A stretch of DNA of 64,000 nt, from contig JAPWDM010000013.1 of assembly GCA_035578155.1 (NCBI GenBank), positions 8,519,527 to 8,583,526 of the forward strand. Direction: 5' to 3'. The first letter of the stretch is position 1. Each line of letters opens with the position of its first letter. This document shows, piece by piece, positions 48,001 to 59,280 of the stretch. The notes beneath the pieces are model-generated. The model did no database searches, had not been told where the DNA came from, and saw only the letters and a program-made list of their open reading frames with translations. The position numbers and the translations under genes are program-made. Source of the stretch: Brachynemurus nebulosus. Lineage: Eukaryota; Arthropoda; Insecta; Neuroptera; Myrmeleontidae.

Positions 48001-49213
48001 CGAACAAACCGTTGAACAAGTGCGGTCCAATTGTATGCAAACGATTCTCGGCCAAATTTAATGTATGCAAATTGTACAACGGTAAAAATGCATTATCTTC
48101 GATCAACCCAATGGAATTGTTGCGTAAATTTAAAATTTGCAAGAAAAATAAATCCTTAAAAGTGCGCCCATCGATTCGGGTCAAACTGTTATGCGACAAA
48201 TTCAACACAATCAATCGGATCAAACCCGTAAACGTGCCGGCATCTACATGATTACTGGAAAGTTGATTACCGGACAGATCGAGCACCAACAGTTGCTCCA
48301 AACGATGAAATAGACCCCGAGCGAGCGAAAATAGCGAATTATTTTGCAGATGGACTTCACGCAATTCCCGTGATCCAGCAAACATGCCCTGCGGTAACGT
48401 CTCCAAACGATTACTCGAAAGATCCAGTATTCGCAACGACACCAATCCAGCCAATGCCTCGCCAGAAACTTCGGTAATATTGTTGTGACTTAAATTTAGA
48501 TGTTGCAATCGACGAAATCGCGAAAACACGGATCCTTCGGGTAAGATGGATAGTTCGTTGTAGGAGACATCGAGTACTTGCAATTCGGAACCTCCACATG
48601 ACGGTTGTTTCGGTTTCGCCGCATCACCCAATCCCAAACGTTCAACGCTTCGCAACCGATTTCGTGTTAAATTCAGCGTTTGTATATTCACCAGCGGACA
48701 GAAAATATCTTCGGGCAACGCACGAATATTGTTGTTCGATAGATCTAGCGAAGTTAATTCACGTAGACCCATCAGACTACCGGCAGCCAATTCTAAATAT
48801 TTGTTCGAACTCCATTCCGAATTGTACGTGTTAATCGTGAGCTTCTTCAATTCACGCAACCCATCGAACGCTTCCGTTGGTATATGCAAAAGTTTACATC
48901 GATCGATAATCAATTCGGACAATTGTTGCAACTTTTGGAAAGCTCTCGGTTTTATCGAGCTTTCAAACAATAGTACATCACTACATTTAACACGCAATTT
49001 TGTGGTCGCCTCGGACGGCATTGCGCCAAATTCGCCGTCCAATTTACGTAGATGGCATGCAACGGACGTGCGGCCCGAAGAAGTGTTATTGCCATCCGGC
49101 GACCAGGAACACTGATCCGTTGTTAGATTTTCCGGACGTTGCGCTTCGACGAAAAAAATGACTAGTATAAACAAAAATGTGGAAAATCCGAACTTAACAA
49201 TGTCAGTTTCCAT
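45029..49213 (-). CDS. Tollo: Toll-family receptor, Tollo (Toll-8)-like, intronless
   Basis: Single open frame of 1394 residues. Residues 1-24 form a signal peptide (hydrophobic run FGFSTFLFILVIFF, likely cut after VEA). More than twenty leucine-rich repeats follow to about 670, then a Cys-rich C-terminal cap (NPFHCDC near 675), the CHCCDFDACDCEMTCP cysteine cluster and second N-cap (near 745-780), a short second LRR block and a second cap (NQWSCRC near 921). A membrane helix lies at about 990-1013. The TIR domain spans about 1044-1190 (box 1 YDGYVCYSPKDEEFV, box 2 RDLP, box 3 FWERLRYAMP). The tail has a seven-His run, NYSSATTATPSPRP, HIYSSIDSDYSTL and a terminal VQAYLV. The two-block ectodomain places it in the Toll-6/7/8 group; the tail motifs favour Tollo. 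Drosophila relatives act at the cell surface in epithelial patterning and polarity and in modulating immune responses. An intronless CDS is usual for this group. Toll-6 or Toll-7 is the alternative. Its base composition is far less AT-rich than its surroundings. Confidence 0.95.
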   Translation of the reverse strand: METDIVKFGFSTFLFILVIFFVEAQRPENLTTDQCSWSPDGNNTSSGRTSVACHLRKLDGEFGAMPSEATTKLRVKCSDVLLFESSIKPRAFQKLQQLSELIIDRCKLLHIPTEAFDGLRELKKLTINTYNSEWSSNKYLELAAGSLMGLRELTSLDLSNNNIRALPEDIFCPLVNIQTLNLTRNRLRSVERLGLGDAAKPKQPSCGGSELQVLDVSYNELSILPEGSVFSRFRRLQHLNLSHNNITEVSGEALAGLVSLRILDLSSNRLETLPQGMFAGSRELREVHLQNNSLFSLARGLFHRLEQLLVLDLSGNQLSSNHVDAGTFTGLIRLIVLNLSHNSLTRIDGRTFKDLFFLQILNLRNNSIGLIEDNAFLPLYNLHTLNLAENRLHTIGPHLFNGLFVLSKLTLNNNLITSIHPQAFRNCSDLKDLDLSSNALEEVPEALKELSFLKTLDLGENQISDFRNGSFKNLQQLTGLRLIENNIGNLTRGMLWDLPNLQVLNLAKNKIQSIERGTFDRNTQIEAIRLDENFLTDINGVFATLASLLWLNLSDNHLVWFDYAFIPSSLKWLDIHNNFIEHLGNYYKIQDEISVTTLDASHNRITEISPMSIPNSIELLFINNNFIRNVHANTFLDKTKLARVDMYANELVHLELNGLRLSPVPINRSLPEFYIGGNPFHCDCTMEWLQMINNMTALRQHPRVMDLDNIMCRMTYSRGMIHMPLVEAKPSDFLCKYETHCFALCHCCDFDACDCEMTCPQNCTCYHDQTWNTNIVDCSSKNVNEIPHRIPMDATEVYLDGNDFRELQNHVFIGRKNMRVLYVNGSGVETIQNRTFNGLNMLQTLHLEDNRISELKGYEFEHLAHLKELYLQNNLIAFIGNMTLQPLRSLQILRLDGNRLTNFPVWQLSLNTHLVQLGIGNNQWSCRCKFLQELTTWVSENAAKVIDTSDIYCFNTDSKPPYKREINLNDTACSDFYAGSSVIESMLVSDYLPMMVITLTLFLVLLVVLILTFVFRETVRVWLFSRYGVRLCHFTAAGSKHCEDRDKLYDGYVCYSPKDEEFVVRSIAAELETGTPALQLCLHHRDLPHANSYLQHAAPAAAVLEAAEASRRVLLILSRNFLQTEWSRFELRQALHEALKGRVFKLVVIEETSPLPEAELDPELRPYLKTAARIRWGDKRFWERLRYAMPSGQPRSKHHHHHHHTNYRRNINNYTIDSSVVSNGTHGHSYPEKLKPTTAQTPALHAHISAHPLFRAAQSCDGAPPAYSSNNSLQRSPAHHGAAHQSQESQDHDEANYSSATTATPSPRPARRQQAQTTQQSQAQPLQNPVTQSLAASDATGRPLSDHIYSSIDSDYSTLERGGSGRRMPPTGAPQHHPHHHPQTQHPAVQAYLV

Positions 49214-50300
49214 AATGATGGTTTGGTGGTGTGTGTGTGTGTGTATAGTTTGGAAATTGCGAAAAATTTCACAGAATACTGATAAATTTTGCTACGAATT
49301 TAAAGTGATCGCTGATTGAAAAATTCGGGTCATGTCAGCCGTCGTGGTCGTCAGTGCTTCGTAATCGTTTTATCACAAATACTGGCGTTGTGTTGTCTTT
49401 GGACTGTTTCAGTCTTCATTGCGTCGTAGTGCACTTTTCATTTTCGATGAGATAAAGTGCACAGATTTTTTTTTCGTTTGGGAATCACAGAAAAACATTT
49501 GAAGCACACATTGTTTATTTCGCTTTTTAAATTTCATTTGTTTTCACATATTTAAAAACTTTGTTTTAGAAACACCATTTAATTTTTTAATTGTTCAAAA
49601 CACTTTGTTTTATTTTTAATTAATCACAAACATATTTAAAAACTGGATATTTCTTCATTTAAATTAAAAAAAAAAAAAAAAAAAAACTTTATTTTCAAAC
49701 AACAGTTATTTTATTGGGCGACCTGCGAGCGTTTTTTTGTTTGTCCTATGTACGTTGTATCACAATATAAACACAAACTAAAATAATAACGTAACCAACA
49801 AAAGCAAGCAACGAAGTTCGTTTAACGGGGCCCGTGTTGGATGTTGTGTTTGACTAAAAACAACGAACAGACGAGCAACGACAACACCATTAAAACATCC
49901 AAACATCGTTACGTTCAAATCGTCACTGACTCGAACAACCGAGTGACTGCGGTGTATACCAGTTTCAAGAGTGGGGTTATTCGAAATAGTTCACATGATG
50001 GCCGCGCAGCGCTCTAGGATGGACATTCGACACAACAACAATGACGGTGAGGGGCACATGCGCCCCGTAACGATAATATGATGGGGTGGGGGGCCCATAT
50101 TGGTGACTTGACGGTGGAGTGGGGCTTGGATCATGCCTCCGGCGAATAAGATGTGTATGAATGTGTATGCCTTTGTGCAAACTACCACTATTACCGTAGT
50201 ATGTACTTACTACCTGCTTGCTGCCAGAAATGAATGTTTGATGTGCAGCAAGATGGAGCAAGAACGATGAAGATCACACAGACCCACGGAAGACCCTCGT
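49214..50300 (-). other. Upstream region of the Toll gene
   Basis: This stretch is richer in G and C than the rest of the intergenic DNA, most clearly at 49800-50290. It contains a short GT/CA tract just before the start codon (49230-49244), an A tract at about 49666-49686 and the candidate promoter near 49927. Short open frames at 49977-50261 have no recognisable domain. It is best read as 5' UTR, promoter and proximal regulatory DNA of the receptor gene. Confidence 0.45.
49890..49930 (-). promoter_or_regulatory. Candidate Tollo core promoter (initiator plus DPE)
   Basis: Read on the minus strand, TCAGTG at 49929-49924 resembles the arthropod initiator TCAKTY, missing only the last base. 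Taking its A (49927) as +1, GGATG falls at +28 to +32 and fits the downstream promoter element consensus RGWYV at the required spacing. This would give a 5' UTR of about 710 bases if unspliced. There is no clear TATA box at -30. The motif match is seen; its use as a start site is inference. Confidence 0.35.
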
Positions 50301-53300
50301 GTGTGTGTGTGTGTAGTGTAGTTCACTTGTTCGTTGATAGTCTACTTTTTCCGTTTTATAGTAAATATCTTGCCATTCTTGTGTGTTACATCATGACTTC
50401 TAGATTTTTTTCCTAATTCCCTTAGGCTGATTTTTACTCTTTCATCTAAATGTGTATACATACCGTCTAGTTTTTTTTCTCTGTTCCAGCATAAAAATTT
50501 TGTTGAATTAAAAGATATTTTTTCAAATTTGCCTGCATATTCTATGTAATGATTGAAGAAATATTCATTTAAATGAATTCAGTTTAACGAACAATCTAAA
50601 TATTTTTCTTAACACCAGGGGAAATTATTAAATTTTTTTGAAATGATTACCAAACGAATGTTTTAACATAAATTAAAATTATAACGGAAATTAAAATCGA
50701 TAGCCTGAAGTAATTTAAAATATTAGATGCTTCTTGTTGGTATATGTATTTGTCTTGCGTGTAGTAAAAATATTCTAATATTTAACTTTGTCACATTATT
50801 ACGTTTCTTTTTCTTTTTTTTTTTAATTACTCAGATAATAATTAGTTACAAGCAATCAATATAATATAATAAGATGTATCGACCTTATTTTCTTGGGGTG
50901 ACAACAGGAGGAATTAAGTAAAAATAATGTAACTTTTGAGACATTGTCGTTATCAGAAATAAAACATTTGCCGTTGCCTTTGTAAGAAAAATTACGAAAA
51001 ATCTTTATATAGACATTTTGGCTTTCTTCAAAACTATTTTTCTGTAAGTTTTTATAATTAATTTTCTGTTTAAACAATCGGATTAGAGAAGAGAAATTTG
51101 TAGTTACTAGATGTTAAGTAATTTATTAAATTCCCAAACTAATAGACCGGATCCGATATTTTTCCGGTACAGTCATCCGGTACCTAATATTATTTTCTTG
51201 TATTTTAAAACTAGATGTGCCTCTAAAATATTCGGCACCATATACTCTTCACTCTGTGTTCTACACAAGGAAAGAGTTATTTAACAAAAATAAATTATTT
51301 TTTTCAATAGTCTCAAAAAATATGTATTTTTGTTAATAAAATTTTATTTAATGCAAAAGATTTTTTTTCGAAAGCAGTTTTTTTGTATTAAAGAAATATT
51401 TTTCTGACACTGTTGAAAAAAATTATTTCTTTGAGTCAACGAACTCTTTTTCTCAAACCAGAAAAACATGTATAATATTTTTTGTTTTTCTTAATTAAGA
51501 TCTACGTAAAAATGTCTTAATATTAATAAAAAAATATCGTTTCTAGTCAAAAATAGGACACCATTTAAAAAAAGAGTGAACGCTCTAATTCAGAGGTTTC
51601 CATAGTTTTGCGTCGACAGCTCAAGTTACAAATACAAAAATATTTGGTGAGTCAAGAAAAAATTTTAAAATAAGAAAATGCACAAAGAAAAAAATGTGTT
51701 TGTTTACTTTGTTGTAAGCTTTGCCATTTTGACGAAAAAGTTATACATATAACAGTAGTGTCCAATCCCTTGATTGTAGAGCAAATTTTGGTCGATTTAT
51801 TATTATTAGGTATTCCCAGTAAACAGCCAAACATGAAAATCACATTCGGTAAAGTAAGTCACATTTTTTTAATAAATTTGGCAATTTTTACATCAAAATA
51901 GAAAATTTGGTACTCAGGCTACTAAAAATTCACCAACAGCCAAAAAAACTCCAAAACCGTAATTTTGATATTAACAAGTCGAAGCTCCCCATAGAAAATG
52001 CAGAGACTACATAAAATCACAGACGAAAATTAAATCACATTTCCTGAATAAATTTGATTATTTTGACCAAAAAAACTGTTTTATATAAAAATAGATCACT
52101 TATAAACTATAATAGATAAACATATTTGGCCCGTGGACCGCACTTTTGGAACCTCTGCTCTAATTGATCAACAAACAATTTTTAAATTTACCGTTCAGAG
52201 AAAAAAATATATTAATCATAATAAATAAACAAAAAAAAGAAAAGACACAAAAGACATAAAAGAAATTGTAACAGCTCCAGTCTATATCTATACAACAACT
52301 CTTCACAAAGAAAGTATCTAATTTTTTAAAATATGATTTCAGTTGATTTTTGAAATGTATAGACCGATTTAAGAAACATTCATTAAGAATAATGACTTAA
52401 TAAAAATTTCTTAAGTTTTTTGCTCTGTTATCTGATTGTTGTCACAAAAAATTTACTTTTAAATTATTTTTACAATTACAAAAACGACATACCGGGACTT
52501 TTTTGTTGTTTAAAACGATTTTATTATAGTTAATTCTATCATATTTAATTTTAGTTTTAACTATAGAAAAAAAATTCCTATTTAGAAAATAGATGATTTA
52601 AAATAAAATACATTCATTTCTTTTTCTTAATTTTCAAATGCTTTCTTTCAGTTTTTGGTCTAATTTAATCTTTTTGTTAGCCAAAAATTTATTCTAAGCC
52701 CCTTTTGAAAAATGTTTTCTATAACAACAGTGGAACACATGCATGGTAGAAGCGCTGGGGACATAATTTTTTTCAAATAGACGTTTCGTAATTTTCTGTT
52801 AATTTTCATCAACGAATTTCCATCCATTGAAGTATATTTAAGTTACAAATAAAAAAAAAACGTATTTTCATTCCAAAAATGTAATAATTTTTTGTTATAA
52901 TAGAATTTTTATTAAAAATGAAATTACTGGTGCCATCTATTAGCCGGTAGCATAACTATTCCAATATTCAACCATACGCTGTTCATCGCGCTGTGTATTA
53001 GACCATTGATTTTCAAACGGTGGTACCAGTAGCAAGCCGTGCAAACACATTCCGTTTACTCATCCCATAAAACGATGAATGTTTATACATACTACATAGC
53101 ACCAATGAACAATTGATTGCCGCTATAAATTTCTTATGTGTTTATTTTATCGGAATAGTTAGTTACATCGTTTGTGCTATGTAAATATATTTTACATTTT
53201 AACATATTTTTCAAACTTTTTATTACAGATTATTCAATGAAATTTTTCTATTATAGAAACTAATAAAATAAAAACAGAATTTTAATATAAAATAAAAATG

Positions 53301-54843
53301 GTAATTTTAAAATTTTATAATAATTGTACAATCTTTATTGTTTAATAGACAGTATTTTATTGTAACAATACGTAACGGTTACTTTTATTCAAATTTTTAA
53401 ATTAAATATTTTACATTGTTGTACATTTTATTTTTCAATATTTGGTTTAGTGGTAAGTTCTCTTTGTGATAAAAAAAATATAATTTCAAATTTGTGTAAA
53501 AAATATACAAAGTATAATTTGAGATCAAAATTTCGAATTTTCGGCGGCCATGCAAGTTGAATTTTAGCAATTTGAGGACGAGCTTTTAATTTTTGCTATT
53601 ATAAAATAAAAATACCAAACAATTATATCAGAAAAAAACTAAACGATATCGAAAATTAAGCCCAGAGTCGTTTCTACGATTAAAGTTATGGATTGTTTGG
53701 ACCAAAAATGTTGGATATACTTAACAAAATTGTTTCTGGGGCATTAGGAAAGATTTTTTGGCGAGCAAAAAAGAAACAGAAAGAGTTCAGTGTACCATTG
53801 TCTATAATTTTCACCCTAAAATCTATATCCGAGAGAGACAGCGTCAAAATTGCTCAAAATTGCTCAACGCGGTACAAACCTGGGCTTGAACTTGATTGAA
53901 ACCGTTCGATCAAGTTCTAGCACCTTCCAGGGATTTTATTTTTGATCATTTTTGATCAGGGTTTTAAGCCTTAAGGGCATATGACATAAGGAGAGTTTTT
54001 TTGTCCGTCAGCCTCATTTAGGAGAAACGGTAAGCCACGACTTTTCTTGTTCATCAATTTTTGCGAAAATTTAGTTATCGCACCTAAAATTTTAGAAATT
54101 AAGCCCTGGTATAGACCAATAAATTATTTCTTCCTCTTTTCTTCCACCTTCCAAACAACTTTCCAAAATTTTAAGGCCAATTATCCCAAGACAGTAGACA
54201 AGCTTTTATTTAGTTCAGTTTAAAGCTGCCAATGTTATTTAAAAAGTAGAATGAATAATTTAACGTCTGTAAAACTTAAACAATACTTTTGATCATCTGT
54301 CTGTAAAAATTGACTATTTTTTATTTTCATGTCTGTGTCAACAGAAATTTCAACAATGGCTAAAGAAAATTTTCGAGCATAGCTTAACTCAAACATTCCA
54401 CTAATTAAATATTTATTTCGTTAGTTTTCGAACTTACTACACAGGATTTATTCCTTTTTACTTGTCATAATAAACGGGTTTTTTTTCTTTCTTTTTAACA
54501 TCAAAAAATAGTGAAACTAACCTAACTTTGATGTATTAAAACAAACATATACGATCGTTTATTGTATATCAAGGCAGGTAAGGTAACTACGACCGAGTTG
54601 TCCTTAATGCTGCAAGCAAAACACTTTCCAACCGTCTGATTAACCACTAAACAATTCATGGCGTTTACTTTACGTTTTCCCGTAATAATTCTCTAAACAT
54701 AAATTCATTTATTTTACAGCATAGTACAAGTAAATATAATACAACGGGATATGGAAGTACCGCTTTATAAAATTATGGTACCTATATAGTGTACGATGTA
54801 CATAATACAGTAGAAACTCCTTAAGGAAATTATTTTAGGACAC
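50301..54843. other. AT-rich intergenic DNA, few features
   Basis: No gene supported. 53870-54110 shares blocks with 37440-37765 as a dispersed repeat. 52925-53060 is somewhat less AT-rich (TTAGCCGGTAGCATAACTAT) without a coding signal. The frame at 53693 shows no domain. Confidence 0.45.
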
Positions 54844-56602
54844 CAGCCCCGGATCTAGGGGGGGGGGCTGCCCCGGACGACAGTTTTCGGAGGCGCCAAA
54901 CTCATAATGGGTCGGTCAAATGGTCCAAAAAAAAGTTGGTTCTCGACCATTTTAGAATAAATTAATATTCTCCCAGTTGTTTTTACTGTATTTGAGGTGT
55001 TAAAACAATTTTTAACCCTAGAATCATACGTACACGTCAAAACGACGAACGAACTTCTCTACCTGCTTCAATACTACAACTTGTCGGTACCTGCTTGCTG
55101 TGAGATTTCTGTTATCTAATTTATTTGTTGTTATAACACCTAAGACGTATTTATTTTGTTTATTGTATTGTATTGAAATAGTGTCCGTCAAAAGGATGAT
55201 TACGCGATGTTTTTTTTTAAGATTTTGGCCTTCACATATAAAAGTTTTCCTAATTTTTCTAAAATTTATTAAAGATATGCATGTTATAATTAATTTATTC
55301 AATTATTATGATAATGTGAAAGATGATTACAGCTGTTTGACTTATAGAGACGACATAATACTGAAGTTTTAATATATTGAATCGAAAACTAAAGAATGCG
55401 TTTCAAGTGACTTAATAAAAGATTAACAATTTATTTTGTGGAAAATATTTTAATTTTTATTATTTTTTGAAATCTTATTCGAAAAATTACTAACAAATTT
55501 TAGAAAATTTACAAATGTACCTAATGGAGAAATAACTACATACCCATAGGAATATTTATAACTGAGAAATTTCACATTCTGTAAAGTCACACATGTCCAC
55601 TGACTCATAATAGTTCATAAATTAATTATTTGAAACACATGTTTTATGATACAATTGATGTATTTATCTATTTTTTAATTTTTATAATGAAAATATGCTT
55701 TGATAAAAAGATTAAAAAAATTAATAAATATTTACATTAAGAAATTTTTCCAAATCCAATTTTTTTAAATATTTTGTTCGCTTTTGTAGTATTGTTATGT
55801 AAAAAGAAATGGTTTTTGCAAATAAACTCTAAAACTTTCCGTTAAAAGTCCATCCGTCAAAACGACATCGATGTATGATTAACGTTTCTCGTAGACCAAC
55901 GTATGATTCTAGGGTTAAATTATCTTAAATCGTTTAAGCGTAGTGGCCAGTTTTGTTATCCAATTTGATCTGATTTTTTGGTTAGCAGCCTTTTAAGCCA
56001 ATATACATATTTCATAAACCGTTCAACCTAAAAGGTTTAAATAAAAACAATTTTAATGGTTTTCTTTTTAAGTTGTGTCCATATTTTGCCTATTTTCGTC
56101 CATTCCACAAGAAAACTTCATCTAAAGTTGGATATCAAAATTTAGCAAAATTTATTTTTTATATTTTTTTTTTCTTTATAGAAGAAGTGTTTTAAACAGC
56201 TTAATACTTATTTTTTAAGGAAATAGTCGTATATGGGTACAACTATCCAAAAAATTTCAATTTTGAAACTTATATCTTTTAATTTTTACAAACTTCCAAA
56301 AATTGACTTTTTTCAAATTTTGGAACTTTAAGCCTCTATATCTCTGATGGCGCTGATGATAAAAATCTGAAATTTGCACAACTTATAGTGTTCCCAAAGT
56401 ATTAAAATAAAAAATCAACTTGTATATTGATCCTTTACGAAACCCTCAATTTGTACCATTGCCGCAATAGGAAAAATAGGAATTTTGTAAAGAACTTATA
56501 TACTTATGGGTTTTTTTTAAGAATTTATCTCAAACACTGGTGGGAGAGGGCACCACTATCATGTTTCTGCCCCGGTTCTAAAAAATTGTAGATCCGGGAC
56601 TG
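54844..56602. mobile_element. hAT-like element hosting piggyBac-like MITE copy C
   Basis: CAGCCCCGGATCTAGGGG starts at 54844, and on the minus strand CAGTCCCGGATCTACAATTT starts at 56602. Flanking 8 bp are TAGGACAC (54836-54843) and TAGGACGT (56603-56610), a 6/8 match to the duplication hAT elements make. Without the nested MITE the element is about 850 bases, non-coding. Confidence 0.75.
55012..55918. mobile_element. piggyBac-like MITE, copy C
   Basis: TTAA at 55012-55015 then CCCTAGAATCATACGT; ACGTATGATTCTAGGG before TTAA at 55915-55918. The interior is collinear with copies A and B, with a small loss near 55165-55200. It is inserted in the hAT-like element at 54844-56602. Confidence 0.85.
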
Positions 56603-57299
56603 TAGGACGTCATCAAGAATAGCATGGACCAATATTTGAAATTAGTTGAATGATGGGGGTTTAAGAAAAAGTTTGTTTCAGAGTAGGGTCATTACAAATC
56701 TCTGTATTCGCATTTGTAGTATTTTTTAATCCGGACACAGTTGCGGATTTTTCCATGCCGCAATTCCCAGTCTCAACAGCCACGGTTAAATGAAGTTCTA
56801 CTGTATTTTTAAAGTTATAATTTATAATTTTTGTATTCTTAGAAAGAAGTCTTACTGTATTATGAATTTACAATGAAGGGAAAATATGTTGCTATTACTT
56901 GCTCATTATTTTAAATGGGAATGAGGAATTAGTTTTTTGGTTTAGATTTTTTTTTTGTTGCTATTTTTTAAAATGTGATTTTTTTAATTTTAATTGTATT
57001 ATTACAAACAATATACACTGCTTATTGTAAATACACACGTATATAGGCAATAGACATTCATGCTCTGATTACTTGGTTGCCTATACTCATAAAGTTATTA
57101 TATTTTTAAAGGGAACATGTTAATTTAACGGTAAAGCGTTAAACAAGTAATATGTTTCCTTCATAACATTATTATAATGAATAATGAAATCTACTTAATA
57201 AATCTCTAATAACACTGACTGACTGACTGACTGACAGACAACACACAGCCTAAACCGTTGGCTTTAGAAGAATGAAACTTTGCACAATTCCCTTTTTCG
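56603..57299. other. AT-rich intergenic DNA
   Basis: A (GACT)n tract lies at about 57214-57234. No gene. Confidence 0.5.
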
Positions 57300-57730
57300 C
57301 AACACAAACCAAACTGAAGTGATTTAAATTAGGGTGATTGATAGAATTAAAGTAATTTGGGTGTAAATTCTTCATTTTTGCTATAAAAATGATCCACTTC
57401 TTTTTATAAATGTGACTGATCCAACAGAATACCTACTTATTTCTAGGTACCCTATTTGCTTAATTTTGATAAAAATGAAAATAACGACTTCGAAAACCTA
57501 TAACTGGCTTCCAGTTTCCTCATTTTAGTATTTAAGAGTTTTAAGCAACTAAAAAATTTTAATAGACTTGATATCACTAAATTAAAAAAATCCTTCTTTC
57601 ACCAAAACAAGCCAAATTGAAATGATTTGGATTAGGGTGATTGGTAGAATTAGAACTTTTCATATTTGCCATCAAAAAGACCCTTTTATAAATGTGATTG
57701 GTCGGACAAAAATATTTTCTATGTGTCTAA
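57300..57730 (+). repeat. Two diverged direct copies of about 130 bp
   Basis: AACTGAAGTGATTTAAATTA then GGGTGATTGATAGAATTA at about 57310 recurs at about 57612 as AATTGAAATGATTTGGATTA then GGGTGATTGGTAGAATTA. CTTTTATAAATGTGA and a following GAT(C/T)GG-like block also repeat. Confidence 0.55.
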
Positions 57731-58464
57731 TTTTGGTAAAAAAAAACTCAATAGCACTTTACCAAACGACTCAATACGAATGTTTATTAGTTTGTTTCAA
57801 TTTTAAATATTACTCTTTTAAACCATTTTTTATCGGTATACCCCACTTTCTTTTTTTCTGTTTCTTCAGTAATTACCGTTAAATAATATTGCCCAAAAAA
57901 AAGAGCAGTACAGCAAAAGAAAAACCTTTCATCCAATTGAAAATGTATTCAATAATCAATTTTTATTCGGCGAACAACACTTATCGAGGGAAAAAAAATT
58001 AAAGAAAAACATATTATTATTGAATGATGTTCAAAAAAACATAACTAGGTACCTTATGTTTCCTCCGAGTGAATCAATTCCCTTAAGCTTCAAAGTGTTT
58101 TCGTTTTCGCGTTGCCTTGTCGTTCGTTTCTTAATAGAATGAAATTCAAACAACAAAAGATAAGTAAAGTCAGTCGATTTTCCTTCCAAGTTGTTGTAGT
58201 AATATGCTTGCCTTGCCACCTTTGTGTTTCTTCGTATACAACCTCTCAGTTGTACGTAATCAGGAACGTACAAGCACTGGTCCAGTGTACAGTAAGCATC
58301 CGATAATTTGGACAGGAGAAATTTAAGGAAAGAAATTCGGAGGTACTTTTAATTTTCTTGGTCTGCATTTAAGACTTCCTTTCTGTAAGTATAAACATAT
58401 ACAAAAAGTAAGAAAATTAAAGTTTCTAGGATTCTTTGCAGAATTTTCTGAAAACTTGAATATA
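57731..58464. other. Intergenic DNA
   Basis: No gene supported by more than open frame length. Confidence 0.45.
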
Positions 58465-58817
58465 GTGATGAGAAAATGCAAGACCAAGACCAAGACTGCC
58501 AAGTCTTGGTCTTGGTCTTGTTCTTGCATTAAGAATCTTGGTCTTGGTCTTGCTAGAGTAGTTTGAGTCTTCGTCTTGGTCTTGGTCTTGCAAAATGCAG
58601 TATTGGTATTGGTCTTGGTCTTGGTATTGCTAGTCTTCCTTTTTTCTTGCTATTGTCTTGGTCTTGCTCACTTGAGTCTTGATATTGGTCTTGCAGCCAT
58701 ACTTATATTCTTGGTCTTGGTCTTGCTCTTGGTATACATAGTCTTGGTCTTGGTCTTGTTCTTGATCTTGCAAATAATTCAAGACCAAGACAAGACTGCA
58801 AGAACAAGACTAATTTT
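58465..58817 (+). repeat. CTTGGT/ACCAAG hexamer repeat element, copy 3
   Basis: It starts AGTGATGAGAAAATGCAAG, like copy 2, and ends AACAAGACTAATTTTG. It shares GCATTAAGAATCTTGG and GCTAGAGTAGTTTGAGTC with copy 2 (there AGAGCAGTTTGAGTC). It lacks the AT-rich spacer of copies 1 and 2. Confidence 0.75.
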
Positions 58818-59280
58818 GTACTAGAACCACTAGGACTTTGTTAAGGTGTTGCATCACTTTTAAATATCAGAAACGAAGGTTTTATTCGGGAATTTTTTGT
58901 GTATTATAAAAATACGTGATCACAAAAAAAAAATATTTCTCTATTATAAAAAAATTAAATGGCGGTGCGAGCGCAGCTCGAACACAGACGCTTTTGTTCG
59001 AAGAGGTTCATGGTGAGCAGCATATCAATTTTACACAAAAATATTAAAAAATATTGCTTTATTGTAAAACGGCAACAGTATTTTTTTTAAGTAAATTTGT
59101 TAACCAATATCAAAAATTTTGTGTACCACTCTAGATAATTCATCTAAAAAGGTGCGCTAAAATTTCAAATCAATTGGATAAAAATTGTTGGAGTTATTTT
59201 GCCCACCGTTTTGGAAAAGATAGTTTCGAAAAAAACGTATGTAAAGTTTTAAATCGTGTTTATGGTTTTGTGTGTTTATA
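58818..59280. other. Intergenic DNA
   Basis: No gene or paired-end element seen. Confidence 0.5.

Noticed and set aside
45223..49115. Many open frames on both strands across the Toll gene
   Set aside because: They are shadows in other frames of the 1394-residue receptor CDS, which alone has domain content.
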